Assembly: GCF_002902365.1 (NCBI RefSeq)
Contig: NZ_PPQC01000046.1
Location: forward strand, 204,926-268,925
Origin: Staphylococcus cohnii subsp. cohnii
GTDB taxonomy: Bacteria > Bacillota > Bacilli > Staphylococcales > Staphylococcaceae
DNA length: 64,000 nucleotides
Reading direction: 5' to 3'
In this document: positions 63,422 to 64,000 of the stretch, in pieces
How the letters are laid out: each line of letters starts with the position of its first letter
Numbering within the stretch: position 1 is the stretch's first letter
Made by a program: the position numbers and the translations under genes
The notes under the pieces: generated by a model
What the model was told of the DNA's origin: nothing
The model's input: only the letters and a program-made list of their open reading frames with translations
The model's database searches: none

Positions 63422-64000
63422 TTATTTATCATTTTCTCTACGTTCTCTTACTTGTGTTATGCGTAACGAACGTCTTTCTACTTCTCTATATTTTTCAGCT
63501 CTATCTTCAAGCTTCAATCTATCTTCGGACAATGTCCTTAAGAATGAAATCATCATCATGACAAATATAGCCAACAGAGGAACACTTGCCAATAAAGAAG
63601 CTGTCTTTAAGACTTCTAAAGCTCGCTCCCCACCTACTAACATCAATCCAAATGGTAATAGACATAGTGCAAAAGCCCAGTATAATCTATTTGCTTTTAA
63701 CGGCTCGCCTATGACTTTCTTTTGAGAAGCCGCAGCCAATATATAAGAACCTGAATCAAATGTTGTTGCTAAGAATAAGAATGCAGATAACAAGAATAGC
63801 ACGATGATTAAATTAGGGAACGGCAATTGATGCATAACTTCTATAATAGTAGCCTCTGTGCCATGCGTATTTAAGAAATGTATCACATCGAATGAACCAG
63901 TGATTTGTAAATAAACTGCATAGTTACCAAAGATACCAAAGAACAGTGCACATCCTAACGTTCCATAAATGATTGTACCAAGCACAATTTCTTTAAGTGT
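63422..64000 (-). CDS. cudT: BCCT-family choline/betaine transporter, C-terminal part (cut by window edge)
   Basis: About 193 visible codons, the C-terminal third of a betaine/choline/carnitine transporter. Spans are visible in TIIYGTLGCALFFGIFGNYA, LPFPNLIIVLFLLSAFLFLA, and DSGSYILAAASQKKVIGEPL, NRLYWAFALCLLPFGLMLVG, LLASVPLLAIFVMMMISFLR, with charged tail RYREVERRSLRITQVRERR-like. The motif TTFDSGSYILAA is characteristic of BCCT proteins. Context (cudC, betA, betB) makes choline uptake the likely role. The N-terminal part runs past position 64000. The gene is transcribed toward cudC. Confidence 0.9.
   Translation of the reverse strand, partial: TLKEIVLGTIIYGTLGCALFFGIFGNYAVYLQITGSFDVIHFLNTHGTEATIIEVMHQLPFPNLIIVLFLLSAFLFLATTFDSGSYILAAASQKKVIGEPLKANRLYWAFALCLLPFGLMLVGGERALEVLKTASLLASVPLLAIFVMMMISFLRTLSEDRLKLEDRAEKYREVERRSLRITQVRERRENDK

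Noticed and set aside
1..64000. CRISPR array, rRNA, tRNA, prophage or plasmid origin
   Set aside because: No regularly spaced repeats, no rRNA or tRNA-like segments, no integrase, terminase or replication initiator genes were seen on either strand.

Overview
The window is low-GC Firmicute chromosome and is almost certainly Staphylococcus. Supporting signs are a FruA/ManA fructose locus, an SAM-I riboswitch ahead of a MetQ lipoprotein, CcpA cre sites, a TcaA-like zinc-ribbon protein, a beta-type phenol-soluble modulin, a DUF6583/ABC exporter block, and the choline-to-glycine-betaine locus (betA, betB, cudC, cudT). The modulin at 31136-31267 looks, from memory, like the S. cohnii hemolysin H2C. 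That points weakly to the S. cohnii/saprophyticus side of the genus; species is an inference.

Layout. 1-4048: fructose PTS operon (regulator, fruA, manA), with the regulator frameshifted in a poly-A tract. 4286-8092: an L-lactate dehydrogenase-like gene, an orphan metQ under an SAM riboswitch, and flavohemoprotein hmp interrupted by an in-frame stop. 8222-14101: an accessory block. Its core is a tight six-gene minus-strand operon (GTP cyclohydrolase I, SDR, FAD reductase, free methionine-(R)-sulfoxide reductase, AhpD-like protein, unusual SDR), with a divergent racemase plus a 41-residue cysteine-rich protein. 14102-15038: gene remnants, including a decayed ABC-F gene. 15039-18315: TetR and membrane protein pair, PanE-like reductase, thioesterase. 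18370-23705: ascorbate-type PTS with its BglG-type regulator, then a TIM-barrel-like protein. 23988-27261: zinc-ribbon/TcaA-like envelope proteins. 27788-31016: pseudouridine operon (psuK, psuG, transporter). 31136-35668: modulin, nagB, broken nagE, ornithine carbamoyltransferase, and a new 24-residue amphipathic peptide. 35875-39080: broken polyol-type MFS gene and divergent L-lactate permease, each with a cre site. 39573-44717: VOC protein, flavin reductase, M20 deacylase, argB, and a rocD-argJ deletion remnant. 45090-50908: orphan gntP with a GntR-like operator, then an ABC exporter set. 51255-58627: ProP-like transporter, nucleoside hydrolase, CapA-like protein, nitroreductase, teichoic-acid type polymerase. 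58628-64000: palindromic repeats, then the choline locus.

How the genes fit together. Much of the window takes up and catabolises carbon sources (fructose, ascorbate-like sugar, pseudouridine, GlcNAc, polyol, lactate, gluconate), with cre sites marking catabolite control. Choline oxidation supplies an osmoprotectant. Many of these genes are broken by single events: frameshifts in the fru regulator, the AhpD-like gene and the polyol transporter, nonsense codons in hmp and nagE, and a deletion joining rocD to argJ. This suggests recent gene loss, although some indels could be sequencing errors.

The best candidates for undescribed biology are the folE-centred redox operon (8701-13056), the 24-residue peptide gene (35594-35668), and the paired palindromic repeats (58732-59077). 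Gene calls rest on recognised motifs only; no database search was run.
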